This document shows positions 26,206 through 37,404 of a DNA stretch of 64,000 bases, one piece after another. Below the pieces are notes generated by a model that worked only from the letters and a program-made list of their open reading frames with translations, made no database searches and was not told the origin of the DNA. Made by a program: the position numbers and the translations under genes. Source of the DNA: Peromyscus leucopus (taxonomy: Eukaryota; Chordata; Mammalia; Rodentia; Cricetidae); assembly GCF_004664715.2 (NCBI RefSeq), contig NC_051074.1:22670058-22734057 (forward strand), written 5' to 3'. How positions within the stretch are numbered: position 1 is the first letter of the stretch; each line of letters begins with the position of its first letter.

Positions 26206-26814
26206 AAAAAAAAGCGAGCACATAAAATTGCTCACTAGGTTTTAAAATGGCGATCACAAACATAATGCCAATCAACGCCTCTGTCTTTCAGTCATGTCCA
26301 TTTGATTTAGAGGTATCTGGGAGGGAAGACTCAGAAGGCTTTGGCATCACTACGCATTTGTTGGTATTCCTCTCGTTGCATTTGGGGCACGTTAGGTTGT
26401 GGTTGCCTTAAGTTTGCCATCTCCTTTTGGGATGGCCCTCTCAAACCTCTGACTCCTTCAGAGGAGGAGTTCATAGCTATGTCATAGAGACACTGTCTGA
26501 ATGACCTCTGTGTGTCCCTGAGGTGGCACTGCCTCTATTTGCTGCTCTGTACCCATGGCTTATGACTACATTTCTCCAAATAGGAAGGCTTCATTCAATT
26601 CCTTAGTGTGGTTTCTGTGGTGCCCAGATCTTAACGCCAAGTGGGCACTGGGAGATGACTATTTCAGACAGGCGTTCCTCCTAGACCTGAGGACGATCTG
26701 TCCACATAAGCCAACGGTGCAGAAGTTTAACCATCATAGTTTCATGTCTAAAGGATGATAATACCATGTGACATCTTCAGGGTGGTGATGAGAGTAATTA
26801 ATTGTCTCTGTAAC

Positions 26815-26965
26815 AGCAGCTAACATTTATTAGACACTGGTCATAGGCCAGACAATGAGCTAAGCTTTTCTGTGCAGTATCTCATATAAGGATTCCTCCA
26901 TACTGTAGACATGAGGACACTGAGCCTCAGTGAGCTCCATCATCAAGGGCATGAAGCAGCTGATT
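26815..26965 (-). mobile_element. MIR SINE
   Basis: Reverse-complement MIR: AACATTTATTAGACACTGGT, CAGACAATGAGCTAAGC, then GTATCTCATATAAGGATTCC and GACATGAGGACACTGAGCCT. Confidence 0.8.
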
Positions 26966-26991
26966 CTGGGCTCATGTGGAATATAACTGAT

Positions 26992-27076
26992 ATATGTATA
27001 TGTGTATATATATGTGTGTGTGTGTATGTGTGTGTATGTATGTATGTATGTATGTATGTATGTATGTATGTATGTA
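26992..27076 (+). repeat. (TATG)/(TG)/(TGTA)n simple repeat
   Basis: Mixed TA/TG tract followed by about ten TATG units. Confidence 0.95.
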
Positions 27077-28705
27077 TTTGCAGTGTCTCTTGGTCTTCTG
27101 TGTGCAATATGGAAGTAGAATCTCCCTCCCCAATACTCCTTTGGACCTCTAGAGCCCATAGTAGTGGAGAACAGTGGGGAGATAACTGGAGCAGGGCAGC
27201 TTGTCAGTGTTATAGCAGAGAATAACAGACTCTCAAAGCGTGGTTTTTATAGACCTGGTAAAACAAACCTTTTGTATCTCTCCTTAAATGTAAAGAAATA
27301 GGGAAGATGCTGGAAAATTAATTCATTTGACTTATGAGCATGGAATGTTGATGTTCAAACTTATCGTGTTTTTCAGCCTTCTTTGGGGCATTACTCAGCC
27401 TTCACCCAATCTTCATCTTATTTGCATGTGTGAGCGTCAGACTTAGATAGATTTGCCTCAGCCAGTGCTGTGAAGGAAATGAAGAGGTGGGCCAACCATC
27501 TTTGCTTGGTGTTGGCTTTCAAAGTCATATTCCACTTATGCCATTATATTACTTCCCTCTGTCCCATTAGGGGAATATATGTGCTCAAGAAAAGGACGGG
27601 ACCAGGGAAGAAGAGACAATGCAATTATATCTCAGTGTTTAATACACAAATATAAGGGCAAAATTCATAAATTTAAAAGTCAGCTTCCCAGCCACACAAA
27701 CTTCAAAAGTCTAGTTAAAACCTCAGGTTAAAACAAAGCTTAAAGGAACCACCATTGGTAAAAGCCCGTTGTTCATTTGTAGATGTGTATTTCTGTTTAA
27801 CGTTCTTTGAGCACAGTAAACTGGAAAGTATTCTACTGTTCAACACAGATACACTGCCCAAAGGTCCATGCCTTCAGTGTTTTTGGTATCTGGCAGTCGA
27901 CTCTTATACAAGACTAAAGTAGTGATGATTTCAAAGGAAAAACAAGCATTTTGCACATGCCTGTAAACTCATGTGAACTGGGGAGGGGATGATGGAAGCG
28001 TATAAGCACATTTACAAAGTGGGAGCCTCTTTCTTTCCTCAATGTGCAGCAAATTGTTTCAGGATTGTCAATACTGAAGACAGAGACAACAGTGCCTTTA
28101 GCTTTCTGGTCAACCACTATAGCTGGTCCTCAGTACCGATTCATGTACATTCTAGGAGTGTGCCCTGGAGAGTCTCAAATGCAGCCTAATGCAAAGATAA
28201 AAACACAAGGCTACATAGCAAGATTTCTTAGTGGTTTTTACCCTTGGCATCTGCACGCTCCAAGAAAAGATTTCAAAACACTTTACAGCAGCTAATTCAA
28301 CTTGAGTGCATGGTTCTCATGAAAGAAGTTATAAGGTAAAAAGGTGGCACTTAGATGTCTATAAATCTGTGGTATCCTCGCAGATCTGATAAATGGCCAT
28401 CCTTTCCCAAGCTTATGCAAAGCATCAAGTGAAGGAGCATATTGCAGAAAACTAAATTATATATAAAGTCATTAAGTCTCGCCCTTCACTTCTGATTGAG
28501 GGGTTGCCGCAGCCATCAGTGAGCGCAGGGGCAAAATGAAAAAATAAATAAATGAAAGACCTGATCACATCACACATTTTAGTGGAACTGTAATTGCTTA
28601 GGAGTTCATGTGAAGTTCTCGGGGACGCTGAAAACTGCATGTCGCGGCTGAAAATAAGAGAAGGGTGGTGTGACACCATCCTTGTGAATCTGGAATCTAG
28701 GCCTC

Positions 28706-28708
<3 letters not shown>

Positions 28709-28750
<42 letters not shown>
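28709..28750 (+). repeat. (GT)n microsatellite
   Basis: About 21 uninterrupted GT units. Confidence 0.97.
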
Positions 28751-28751
<1 letters not shown>

Positions 28752-30242
28752 TGCAATAGGAAAGAAGTGGGTGGGGCCCCCAAAATCCCAATATGTCCAT
28801 CCAAACATCCCCCAATTCTCCTGACTAATCACTTTCTCTTGACCTATTTTTTTTTTTTTTGGCCCACTCTAGGTGTGTTTGTGTCTACAGCCAGCCCCAT
28901 TACATCTTTTTCAAAGGGGCTTTTCTTACCAGCTCTTTGAAAGCCATCCTGGTATGACAGACTCCTCCACAGGGTTATGAAAGCCCTTCTCTTTCAAAGA
29001 CCGAGTATCTCGGGAAATGTACACTTTGTTGAGGATGGGGATGCAAATGGGAGAGGTATGAAGTCAGCAACGAGCAAGCCTTTGTAGGCCTGAAAGCTGC
29101 CGTCTTGAGCAGAGCTAGACACAGAAAGCAACCCTTTCCAGACCCCTAATTAACCGCCAGGACTCTTAAAATTGCTGCTGGCTCTTCAGCACACCATATC
29201 ACTTTTAATTAATTCTGGCTGCTGGACAAGCCCTCACCAGGTCATTACCAAGCAAGGCTGACCTGTGGAGTGGGTTAATGGCTGCTAAGTCCATACAGTA
29301 CACTTGCTTTCATTGACGCTAGCTGTGAAGGCTGCGGCTGTGGTGGGCTATCTCTGCCTCTGGAAGGGTCTGGGTTTTTTTTTTTTGTTGTTGTTGTTGT
29401 TGTTTGTTTGTTTGTTTTTTTTGTGTGTGTTTTTGATAATGTTCTTTTTTTTCCATGGGGGTGGTGGTATTTGTTTGAATCACATCACAGAGGGGTAGTG
29501 TTGAGAAAGAATGTCTTTCTGTGGGTTCACTAAGAAATCATTAATAATGATACTTCCCAAGAGTAAAGTAAATGTCTGTTATGGAAAGGATGTTCTATGA
29601 GTCAGGAGCCGTGTGTTACCCATGGCATGGAAGCCTCTTCCTTGGTCCCTCTTGTCTAGTTTTGTTTCTGTTGTCTGTGCTCCAGGAGCCCACCCCATGT
29701 TTCCTTTGGAGAGTTTTCATGCTGCAGGGCACCCACTTCCCCCTTTACACCACTTCAGGTTAAGTTCCTTAGGCGTCCAAATCAGGGATTCAGATCTTCT
29801 TAAGCTGTCCAGGTTGGGTTTGCCTTCAGGCTATCTGGCAGTATCTACATATGGGAATCCTGGGGTGCCTCAGGTTTGAGGGGACTTGTGCTCAGAGGAG
29901 GGATGGTATGCTTGTGAGAGTTTGCATGCAGGCAGGAAGACACACTTGTTTCCTTGGTCATAGGAGACTCCTGGGTGTGCACTGAGATCAGGTAGGGATG
30001 CTGAGCCTGTTATCACGTCTGCATGGGCACTGCTGAAGGCTATGTGCCCTGACAGAATGGAGCCAGTGAGTTTACCCGTGCTGGAGCAGGGTTGCTAGTT
30101 TCCATCCTGGTGGGACTGGTAGCTTTGTTTTTGTTTTAAGCTGGGGTCACTACTAGGCTTCCATGGTGGTATGGCTCTGGCCTTGTGGATGGCATTGCAG
30201 GCTAGGATGTGCAAAGCACTAGAGCTCCTGGCTATAATCAAT

Positions 30243-30450
30243 ATTAAACTGAGTTTTATTCAGCATTGTACAGGAGGTTCTAGACAGCATTAGAATAGAA
30301 ACAGAAAAAATGTGGGATGTGGATGAGGCAAACTTTCATCAATGAGACTTGACATGATTCCACACATACAACTCCAAAATAGCTTTCAGACAAATGATTG
30401 AAATAAAAACTACTGAACAATATTTCTGGACACAGGAGCAACATACAAAG
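30243..30450 (+). mobile_element. Old L1 fragment (ORF2, reverse transcriptase region)
   Basis: TTCAGCATTGTACAGGAGGTTC, then GACATGATTCCACACATACA and a further stretch ending ACAGGAGCAACATACAAAG resemble the part of L1 ORF2 just before and after the RT active-site motif. Strongly diverged and interrupted by stops. Confidence 0.55.
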
Positions 30451-30525
30451 AGTATAATGTATACATATCTATATACATGTCCATATTTATATACATCTAC
30501 CTAATCTATCAATAATTTATCTATG

Positions 30526-30610
30526 AATCTATCTATCATCTATCTATCTGTTTATCTGTCTATCATCTATCTATCTGTCTATCTATCTATCTATCTATCA
30601 TCTATCATCT
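30526..30610 (+). repeat. (TATC)n microsatellite
   Basis: Imperfect CTAT/CTGT tetranucleotide array. Confidence 0.95.
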
Positions 30611-30774
30611 ACTTATCTATGCAAACAAATGAGGTAAAAACATATTTGACTTTACACATTAGGGCTTGGCACCATGTGAAGATAAAGTATGAGTGTATCT
30701 ACATATCTACCATATAAACCTGCAATAAAAATAAAAGGCAACTTCAAAAAGACCCCATTTCCATAAAAAAAAAA

Positions 30775-31524
30775 ACTCAGCATACAGTATTTTCCTGGGA
30801 ATCCATAGGCTACTCTGGCCAAGGAATTAGGAGGCACACCTATCAGATCCCAGAGGAATTTCCTGACAGGCAACACACAGCCACCACTCTCTCCTAAGAC
30901 ACAGACAGGCCAACAGAGACCAAGGAATAAAACACCCACCCAACAAAGATAAGACCAGGTATCAGCATCTACAATTATAATCTTCCCAAACCCAGATGTG
31001 TAGAAACCAGTGTGAAAATACAGTAACAGCCAGGATAATAGTTTCCAGTATAGTCCAGCAACCCAACACAGCAGGTCTGATTACTACAACATACTGAAGC
31101 ACAAGAAAAAGACCCTAAATAGACATATAGATGATAGAGGTCCTTAAAGAGGAAATGGATAAAACCTTTAAAGAAACCTGAGACCATAAACAAACCCTAG
31201 AAGGAAATAAATAAAACAGTTCAGGGCATGAAAGTGGAAATAGAATCAATAAAGAAAACCCAAACTGAGGGAAATCTGGAAATGAAAACTTTAGTAACTT
31301 GAACAGGAACCTCAGAGGCAAGTGTCACCAACAGAATACAAGAGATGGAAGAGAGACTCTCAGAAATTGAAGACATGATAGAAGAAATTGATGCTACAGT
31401 CAAAGAAAATATTAAATCTAAAAAAAAAATCCTGCCACAAAATATCCAGAAAATCTGGTGATGCTGTGAAAAGAGCAAATATAATAATAACAGGAATGGA
31501 GGAAGGAGAAGAAGCCCAACAGGA
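30775..31524 (+). mobile_element. L1 5' region and broken ORF1
   Basis: Start of the mosaic L1. Untranslated-like sequence is followed by ORF1-like sequence: a coiled-coil-coding A-rich stretch around 31130-31420 and the ITGMEEGEEAQ-like residues near 31490-31524. Stops and frame breaks interrupt it. ORF1 sequence ends abruptly where the LTR-like segment begins, so the nucleic-acid-binding C-terminal half is missing. Confidence 0.8.
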
Positions 31525-31756
31525 ACTAAAGGCTTTTGGGCAGAAGCGTCCCTTTCAGCTAGAGGCTTTTTAGGCTGGAGCCTTTTGGCTGAGGAAACTC
31601 ATTTGACTAGGGGGTCTATCGGCTGAGCTTTTTCAGGCGGAGGAGTCCTAGAGGTAAGATGTGGCTTGTTCCTTTGTCTCTCTGATCTTTCAGCATTTAC
31701 CCCAATAACTGGCCCTGGGTTTTTTATTTAAGGATCATTTAGCAATTCATACAACA
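31525..31756 (+). mobile_element. ERV-type LTR 3' fragment inside the L1
   Basis: Sequence unlike L1, with repeated GGCTTTT-type words, then TTGTCTCTCTGATCTTTCAG and CATTTACCCCAATAACTGGC, ending CAATTCATACAACA. This looks like the R-U5 end of a rodent ERV LTR with a CA terminus. The family is not identified. Confidence 0.5.
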
Positions 31757-32410
31757 GTCAAGACAGAAATTAATAAATAAATTAAAGCCTTTCTAGAGTT
31801 GAAAATGAATACATAATGTTCTCAAACTTATGGGACACAATGAAGGTCGTTTTAAGAGGCAAGTTCTAAATGCTTACATAAAAAAATTAGAGCAATCTCA
31901 TACTAGTAACCTAACAGTATATCTGAAAACTCTAGAAAAAAAAGAAGAAAGCACACCCCAAAGGAGTAAATATGAAGAAATAATCAAACTCAGAGTTTAA
32001 TCAAATAAAAACAAATGAATATATAATCAAATAGAAACAAATATAAATACAAACAAATAAACAAAAACAATTCAAAGAATCAATGAAGCAAAGGGTTGGT
32101 TCTTTGAAAAAAATCAGTAAGATTGACAAACTCTTATGCAAATTAACTAAAAGGCAAAGAAAGAATGTCCAAATTAAGAAAAATAGAAATGAAAAGGGGA
32201 CATAACTACAGATATCAACAAAATTCAGAAAATCATAAGAACGTAGATTAAAAACTTGTACTCCACCAAACTGGAAAATCTAAAGGAAATGAGTAATTTT
32301 CTATACATATATACCACTTACCAAAGTTAAATCAGATAAGCAATTTAAACACACCTACAACTTCTAAGTGAAATAGCTATTCAAATAAAAGTCTCTCAAA
32401 TAACAACTAC
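31757..32410 (+). mobile_element. L1 ORF2 fragment between endonuclease and RT
   Basis: L1 resumes with AAGACAGAAATTAATAAATA and CTTATGGGACACAATGAAGG, typical of the ORF2 segment after the endonuclease. The endonuclease-coding part is absent. Several stops are present. Confidence 0.8.
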
Positions 32411-32963
32411 TGTGGGACGTCTTTCTGTACATTGTGAATATATGCTGTTCCCATTGGTTAGTAAATAAAGCTGTTTTGGCCTATGGCAGGGCAGGATGGA
32501 TCGGGGTGGGAAAATCCAAGAGAGATAGAGGAGAAAGGAGAGTGGTGGTGGGGGGATGCCAAACCTCCATCTAAGGAGCAACATGTAATGGGACATAGGT
32601 AAAGCCACGGAACACGTGGGATATATATGCTGTTCCCATTGGTTAGTAAATAAAGTTGTTTTGGTCTATGGCAAGAAAGCTTACAGCCAGGCAGGAAATC
32701 CAAGTAGAGATACAGAGAGAAGAAAGGCAGGGTGAGGGAGAGGCCAGAAACTGCCCAAGGGGCAGCAAGAGACCAGCAGACCGGTAATGCCACAGCCACA
32801 TGGCAACTTACAGATTAATAGAAATAGGTTAAGTTATAAGATATAGCTAGCAAGAAGCTGGAGCCATAGGCCATCCAGTTCATAATAAATATAAGCCTCT
32901 GTATGTTTACTTGGGTCTGAGCGACTTTAGGACCAGGCAGGACATAGGAAAACTTCCATCTAT
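32411..32963 (+). mobile_element. ERV-type LTR inserted in L1 ORF2, with internal duplication
   Basis: Begins TGTGGGACGTCTTTCTGTAC and ends near GGAAAACTTCCATCTATA. Flanking L1 ORF2 sequence stops at 32410 and resumes after the (AAC)n tract near 32988. A segment beginning ATATATGCTGTTCCCATTGG occurs twice, offset by 185 bp (about 32438 and 32623), each with a TAAATAAAG word. Possible short duplicated target AACAAC at both sides. Confidence 0.65.
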
Positions 32964-32987
32964 AAACAACAACAACAACAACAACAA
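32964..32987 (+). repeat. (AAC)n microsatellite
   Basis: About eight AAC units at the LTR/L1 junction. Confidence 0.95.
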
Positions 32988-35480
32988 AATAGAGTCCAGA
33001 GCCAGATGGTTTTAGCACAGAATTCAAATGGATGTTCAAAGAAGAGTTAATGACAATATTTCTCAAATTAATCCACAAAATAGAAACAGAAAAAATATTG
33101 GCCAATTTGTTTTATGAGGTCACAGTTATCCTGATACTCAAACTACATAAAGACCCAACAAAGAGAGAGAATTAAAGACAAATTTCCTTTATGAGCATAG
33201 ATGCAATACTCAATAAAACACTTGCAAACCAAACCCAAGGACATATCAAAAGATCATCCACCATGAACTAGTAGGCTTCATCCCAGAGATGTAGGGATAG
33301 TTCAACATATGCAAATTGACAAATGTAATCTATCATATAAACAAGTTGGAAGAAAAGAAATATATATGATTATCTCATGAGATACAGAAAAGACCTTTAA
33401 CAAAATCCAACACTACTTCATGATTAAAGTCCTAGAGAGATTAGGTACATACCTCAACATAATAAAGGCAATTTATAGCAAATCCATAGCCAACATCAAG
33501 TTAAATGGAGCAGAACTCAAAGCAATTTTACTAAAATCAGGAATAAGACAGGGTTTCCCACTCTCTCCTTACTTATTCCATATAGTACTTGAGGCCATAG
33601 CTAGAGCAATATGACAACTAAAGGAGATCAAGGGGATACAAACTGGAATGGAGTAAGCGAAAGTATATTTATTTGTAGATGATATGATAGTATACATAAG
33701 TGACCCTAAGAATTCCAGTAGGAAACCCCTATAGCTGATAAACATTTTCAGCAAAGTAATTAGATACATAATTAACTTAGAAAAAATCAATAGCCCTCTT
33801 ATATACAAACGACAAAAGAAAGAAATCAGGGAAACAGCACTTTCAAAATAGCCTCAAGTAATATGAAATATCTTGGGGTAACTATAACCAAACAAGTAAA
33901 AGATGTGTATGATAAAAACTTTAAGACATTAATGAAAGAAACTGAAGAAAATATCAAAAGATTTCCCATCTCATGAATTGGTAGGATTAACATAATAAAA
34001 ATGTCAATCCTACCAAAAACAATTCACAGACTCAATGAAATCTCTCTTAAAACTCCAACACAATTCTTCACAGATCTTTCAATGACAATTTTCAGCTTCA
34101 TTTGGAAATGCTAAAACTTCTGGATAATTAAACAAGTCTAAATAATAAAAGAACTGCAGGAGGTAAAACATCTCAAATTTAAAGTTGTCCTACAGAGATA
34201 TAGTAATAAAAACAGCATGGTATTGACATAAAAACAGATATGTTGGTCAATGGAATTGAATTGAAGACCCAGACACAAAGCCACACACCTCTGGACATGA
34301 TTTTTGATAAAAAAAAACCAAAAAACAAAACAAAAAACAAAACAAAACAAAACAGAAATACACACTAGAAAAAAGATAGCACCTTCAATAAATGCTGTTG
34401 GCCAAATTGGATGGATGCACATAGAAGAATGCAAATAGATTCATTCTTATCACTGAACAAAACTCAAATCCAAATGGATCAGTGACCTCAACATAAGGTC
34501 TGATTCACTGAACCTGATAGAAGAAAAAGTAGAAACAGCCTTGAACTCATTGGCACAGGAAAAGACTTTGTGAACAGAACACTGTTAACACAGATGCCAA
34601 GATCAACAATTAATTAATGAGATATCATGAAACTGAAGAGCTTTTGCACAGCAAGGGACACTGCCATTTGGACAAGGCAGCAGCCTACAGGAAGGGGAAA
34701 GATTTTTACTAACTATGCAACTGATAGAGGGCTAATATCCAAAATATATAAAGAACTCAAAAAACAAAACAAAACCCTGAGTATCTAGAAAACAAATAAC
34801 CCAATTAAAAATGGGGTACAGATCTAAACAAAGAATTCTCAAAATAGGAAACTCAAATGGCTCAGAAACACTTAAAGAGATGCTCAACATCCTTAGCCAT
34901 CAAGGAAATGCAAATTAAAACTTCTTTGATATTTCATTTTACACCCATCAGAATAGCAAAGATCAATAAAACAACAGCTCATGCTGGCAAGGATGTGGAG
35001 TAAGGGGAACACTCATTCATTGCTGGTGGGAGTGCAAACTTGTACAGCCACTATGGACATCAGTGTGGTGGTTCCTTGGGAAGATGAGGAACTTTTTCTT
35101 CTATCAGGTTCAGTGAATCAGACCTTATGTTGAGGTCCTCCATATCCAGCTATACCACTCCTGGGCATATACCCAAGGGATGCTTCATCCTACCACAGAA
35201 ACACTTGTTCAACCATGTTCATTTCTGCTCTATTCATAATAGCCAAAAATTGGAAATAACCTAGATGTCCTTCAACAGAAGAATGGGAAAAAAAATAGGT
35301 ACATTTATACAGTGAATGAAACTCACAGGTAAATGGACTGAACTAGAAAAAAAAAATTATCCTGAGTGAGATAACCCAGATACAAAAAATCAAAATGGTA
35401 TGTATTTGCTTATATGTGGGTATTAGCTGTTAAGTCAATGATAACAAAGTTACAATTCCTAGAACCACAGAAGTTAGGTA
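32988..35480 (+). mobile_element. L1 ORF2, reverse transcriptase and C-terminal part (broken)
   Basis: Contains RT landmarks: [18 protein letters not shown] residues near 33535-33580 and YLFVDDMIVYI-like residues near 33665-33700, where FADD is usual and the Ala codon reads GTA. The C-terminal region includes the GNANQN-type and cysteine-region surroundings near 34860-35180. Many stops and frameshifts make it inactive. A 47-bp inverted copy of 34484-34530 lies at 35091-35137. Confidence 0.9.
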
Positions 35481-36214
35481 TAGAGTAAGAGACCAGTGGG
35501 AACTGTTAGATCCCATTAGGTAAGGGAAATCGAATAGATGGTTATGGATGGTGTTGGGGGTAAGAGTGGGAATATGGGAAGACACAGTTAAAACTAAGGG
35601 CCATTTGAGAAGAATTATGGAAACCTAATACATAGGAGCTTCCTAAAATATATATATATGTATGTGAAGGCAATATAAACAAAATCACCAGATAATGGGG
35701 GAGATAGAGCCCCAATGGGTCATCCTTTGTCACCAGATGAAGCTTCCAGTACTAGGATAGGCTTACATCTAATTGAGTTGTTGGTCAAAGGGGAACCATA
35801 GGTAACCCCAAATAACCCAGGCTGTTGCCAAGAATATGGGCTGCTCTCCTCGAGGCTCCATTGCTGTAGACAACACCTACACAACTCAATGAACATGGAG
35901 AAGTCACACTGGTGCCTCCACAGAACTTCCGTCCCTATGTTCTAGTGTCTTTAGTACAGGAAGGTACTCTGCAGGCTACCAAAAGAAAAAACTTAAACGC
36001 CAAGCCAGCCACAAACCATCTGATCTACAAAGGTGTCTTGCCTGAAAGATATGCTAGGACAATGGTGGCAATAAGCTTATAGGAGTAACCAACCAATATC
36101 TGGCTTGACTTAAGGTCCACTCCATGAGATAGAACCCATACCTGACACTGCTTGGGTGACCGAAAACTGGAGACTAGAGAGTCCAGGGACCTGGGGCAAA
36201 ATCAAGTACTACTG
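35481..36214 (+). mobile_element. L1 3' UTR, first part
   Basis: Noncoding L1 3' sequence continuing from ORF2, for example TCCACTCCATGAGATAGAAC and GACCTGGGGCAAAATCAAG, also seen in related form in the L1 3' end at 52440-52790. Confidence 0.75.
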
Positions 36215-36217
36215 TTG

Positions 36218-36740
36218 TGGAATATTAATGTAAGATGTGTTACATTTGTTTATGCTGTGGAATATTTGCTTAATGATGTAAAGATGTTTTACATTTGTTT
36301 GATTAAATAAAATTAACCTGGGGTTAGAAGGCTGAGTCAGCAACTAGCTGACAGGAAGTAGTAGGGAAGAACCATGTATAGGTAGGGTTCTTAAGTGGGG
36401 GCTGAGCAGAAGGATGTGCTGTTTTTGGAGAGCAGCGAGCTAGAAGGGAAGGTTAGCTACTTGTTATTCAGCCTCTCTGAGTGAGCAGAATTTCACCTCA
36501 ATCTCTAAATCTTGAGTTCTATAGAAGGATAGAGATCTAGTAAAGTTCCCTTTAGCAGCAATGATAGAGCTAGTGCCTGAGGGAACAGAATTCCTGCCTG
36601 GCCACCACCTGTGCAAATCACTACTGGCAGCTGTGGAATTGCAATTGCCTGTTAGGACAGCAGTTGATTACGAGGCAGCTACCGAATTTAACGAAAAACA
36701 ACGTAATACTATTACAGAATTTTTAAAAGTAGCAATAAAA
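36218..36740 (+). mobile_element. ERV-type LTR inserted in L1 3' UTR
   Basis: Starts around TTGTGGAATATTAATGTAAG, a form typical of cricetid ERV LTRs, with the TGTGGAATATT word repeated about 45 bp later. It contains TTGAGTTCTATAGAAGGATA and ends near TTTTTAAAAGTAGCA. L1 3' UTR resumes with CCTAATGACATTCTGC. The 60-codon open frame inside has no known protein features. Confidence 0.55.
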
Positions 36741-37404
36741 TGATTCCTAATGACATTCTGCATACCCACTGCTCAACCATCATCAAAGAGGCATCCTTCT
36801 ATATCCGATGGGAACAAATACAGAGACCCACAGCCGGACATTTATGCAGAAAGTGAGAGACCTTGGAACACTCAGCACTAAATGGGATGTGTCTGTTAAA
36901 TCCATCCCCTTAGGGACTAGGGGACCCCGAAGAAGAGGGGGAAGAAATAATATAAAAGCAAAAGAGGATGGAGGACACCAAGAATAGAAGACCCTCTAAA
37001 TTAACACGATTAAAACTCCTATGAACTCAGACTGACACAGGGAACACAGCGCATATGTGTGTCTACACAAGGCCCGTTATGTACATCTTATGGCTTCCTG
37101 TTTTGTGTTCTGATGGGTTTCCTGGGGGTGTGAATAAGTGGGTCTCTGTTTCTTACGTCTTCTCTGGGTCTCCTGTTTGTTTTGTCCAACTCTGATGTCA
37201 GTCTTGTTTTGTTATATTGATTTTATTATACTTTACTATTATCCCTTAGTAGCCTGTGTTTTCTTATGAGAGACAGAATAGGTGTGGATCCAGAAGGGAG
37301 AAGAGGTGGAGAGGAACTGGGAGGAAAAGATGGAGGGGAAACTATAAATCTTGATATATTATGTGAGAATAAGATATATTTTCAATAAGGGGGGGAAGAA
37401 AAAA
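36741..37404 (+). mobile_element. L1 3' UTR, last part, to the A-rich end
   Basis: Begins CCTAATGACATTCTGCATAC and contains AAGAAGAGGGGGAAGAAATA and GGTGGAGAGGAACTGGGAGG, the usual purine-rich L1 3' sequence, before an A-rich end near 37400. Confidence 0.8.

Noticed and set aside
36561..36743. 60-codon frame as a retroviral protein remnant
   Set aside because: It lies within the LTR-like segment and resembles no protein I know.
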